From an uncultured Gammaproteobacteria bacterium (GTDB lineage: Bacteria; Pseudomonadota; Gammaproteobacteria; Ga0077536), in the NCBI GenBank assembly GCA_903866355.1, contig CAIPNE010000482.1, positions 1 to 6,413 of the forward strand: a stretch of 6,413 nt of DNA, in the 5' to 3' direction. A program made the translations under genes and the position numbers. Below, in pieces: positions 5,998 through 6,413 of this stretch (position 1 is its first letter; each line of letters starts with the position of its first letter). Under the pieces are notes generated by a model. That model saw only the letters and a program-made list of their open reading frames with translations, was not told the DNA's origin and did not search any database.

Positions 5998-6413
5998 ATG
6001 AACCCTGTCCTCGCCGACCAAGGCCTGTCCCCCAAAGCCACCGCCGAAGGCCCTTTCAATTGGCAGGACCCGCTGCACCTCACCGCCCAATTGAGCGAGG
6101 ACGAGCGGCTCATCAGCCAGGCGGCGCAAACTTTTTGTCAGGAACGTCTGCAACCCCGGGTGCGTGACATGCACCGACACGAGAACTTCGATCCCAGCCT
6201 GATGCAAGAATTTGGCGAGCTGGGTTTTCTCGGCGCGACCATTCCCGAGCAATACGGCGGGGCCGGCTTGAACTATGTCTCTTACGGCTTGATCGCGCGT
6301 GAGGTGGAACGGGTAGATTCGGGCTTCCGTTCGGCCATGAGCGTGCAGTCCAGTCTGGTGATGCATCCCATCTACGCCTACGGTACCGAAGAACAGCGCA
6401 AAAAATACCTGCC
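5998..6413 (+). CDS. gcdH: Glutaryl-CoA dehydrogenase, N-terminal part only
   Basis: Start at ATG 5998; 138 complete codons are visible before the right edge, out of about 390 to 400 usual for the family. GcdH is an FAD enzyme of the acyl-CoA dehydrogenase family that oxidises and decarboxylates glutaryl-CoA to crotonyl-CoA in lysine, tryptophan and some aromatic degradation routes, passing electrons to ETF. The visible part is the N-terminal helical domain. It shows NWQDPL at 21-26, the LSEDER helix start, GELGFLGATIPEQYGGAGLN at about 73-92 and the block VSYGLIAREVERVDSGFRSA at about 94-113. This continues into MSVQSSLVMHPIYAYG at 114-129, which distinguishes GcdH from other acyl-CoA dehydrogenases. 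The catalytic glutamate lies beyond the window. About 18 residues precede the usual family start, with no targeting signal apparent. Its electron acceptors, EtfAB and ETF-QO, are encoded divergently next door. Confidence 0.94.
   Translation, partial: MNPVLADQGLSPKATAEGPFNWQDPLHLTAQLSEDERLISQAAQTFCQERLQPRVRDMHRHENFDPSLMQEFGELGFLGATIPEQYGGAGLNYVSYGLIAREVERVDSGFRSAMSVQSSLVMHPIYAYGTEEQRKKYL

Noticed and set aside
5971..6366. 131-codon minus-strand open frame over the gcdH start
   Set aside because: It overlaps the clearly recognisable GcdH N-terminus on the opposite strand and has no family features.

Overview
The window looks like chromosomal DNA from a GC-rich proteobacterium, most likely gamma- or betaproteobacterial. 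This rests on the style of the glutaryl-CoA dehydrogenase, EtfAB, ETF-quinone oxidoreductase and zeta-class glutathione transferase sequences; no rRNA or other phylogenetic marker is present. It is densely packed with metabolic genes. I see no insertion sequence, phage gene, CRISPR array, tRNA or rRNA.

Layout: seven genes lie on the minus strand and one on the plus strand. Reading leftward from about 5706, the order is etfB, etfA, an ETF-ubiquinone oxidoreductase, a [2Fe-2S] ferredoxin, an NADH-type ferredoxin reductase, a second [2Fe-2S] ferredoxin, and the start of a maleylacetoacetate isomerase cut off by the left edge. The first five genes are separated by only 2 to 37 bp, which fits one operon. 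The gaps then widen to 89 bp and 108 bp, so the last two genes may have extra control. On the right, gcdH (glutaryl-CoA dehydrogenase) starts at 5998 on the plus strand and runs off the edge. A 291-bp divergent control region separates it from etfB and holds several short perfect inverted repeats and one plausible sigma70-type promoter.

How the genes work together: GcdH oxidises and decarboxylates glutaryl-CoA (from lysine, tryptophan or aromatic breakdown) and passes electrons to EtfAB. EtfAB passes them to the ETF-quinone oxidoreductase, and so into the ubiquinone pool. The whole dehydrogenase-to-quinone route is therefore encoded around one intergenic region. The second half of the minus-strand cluster is a different redox chain: a putidaredoxin-reductase-like flavoprotein flanked by two adrenodoxin/putidaredoxin-type ferredoxins. 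Such chains usually feed a cytochrome P450 or another oxygenase, but none is present here. The physical coupling of this orphan ferredoxin chain to the ETF operon is the most interesting aspect of an otherwise recognisable region. I did not find a clearly undescribed system.
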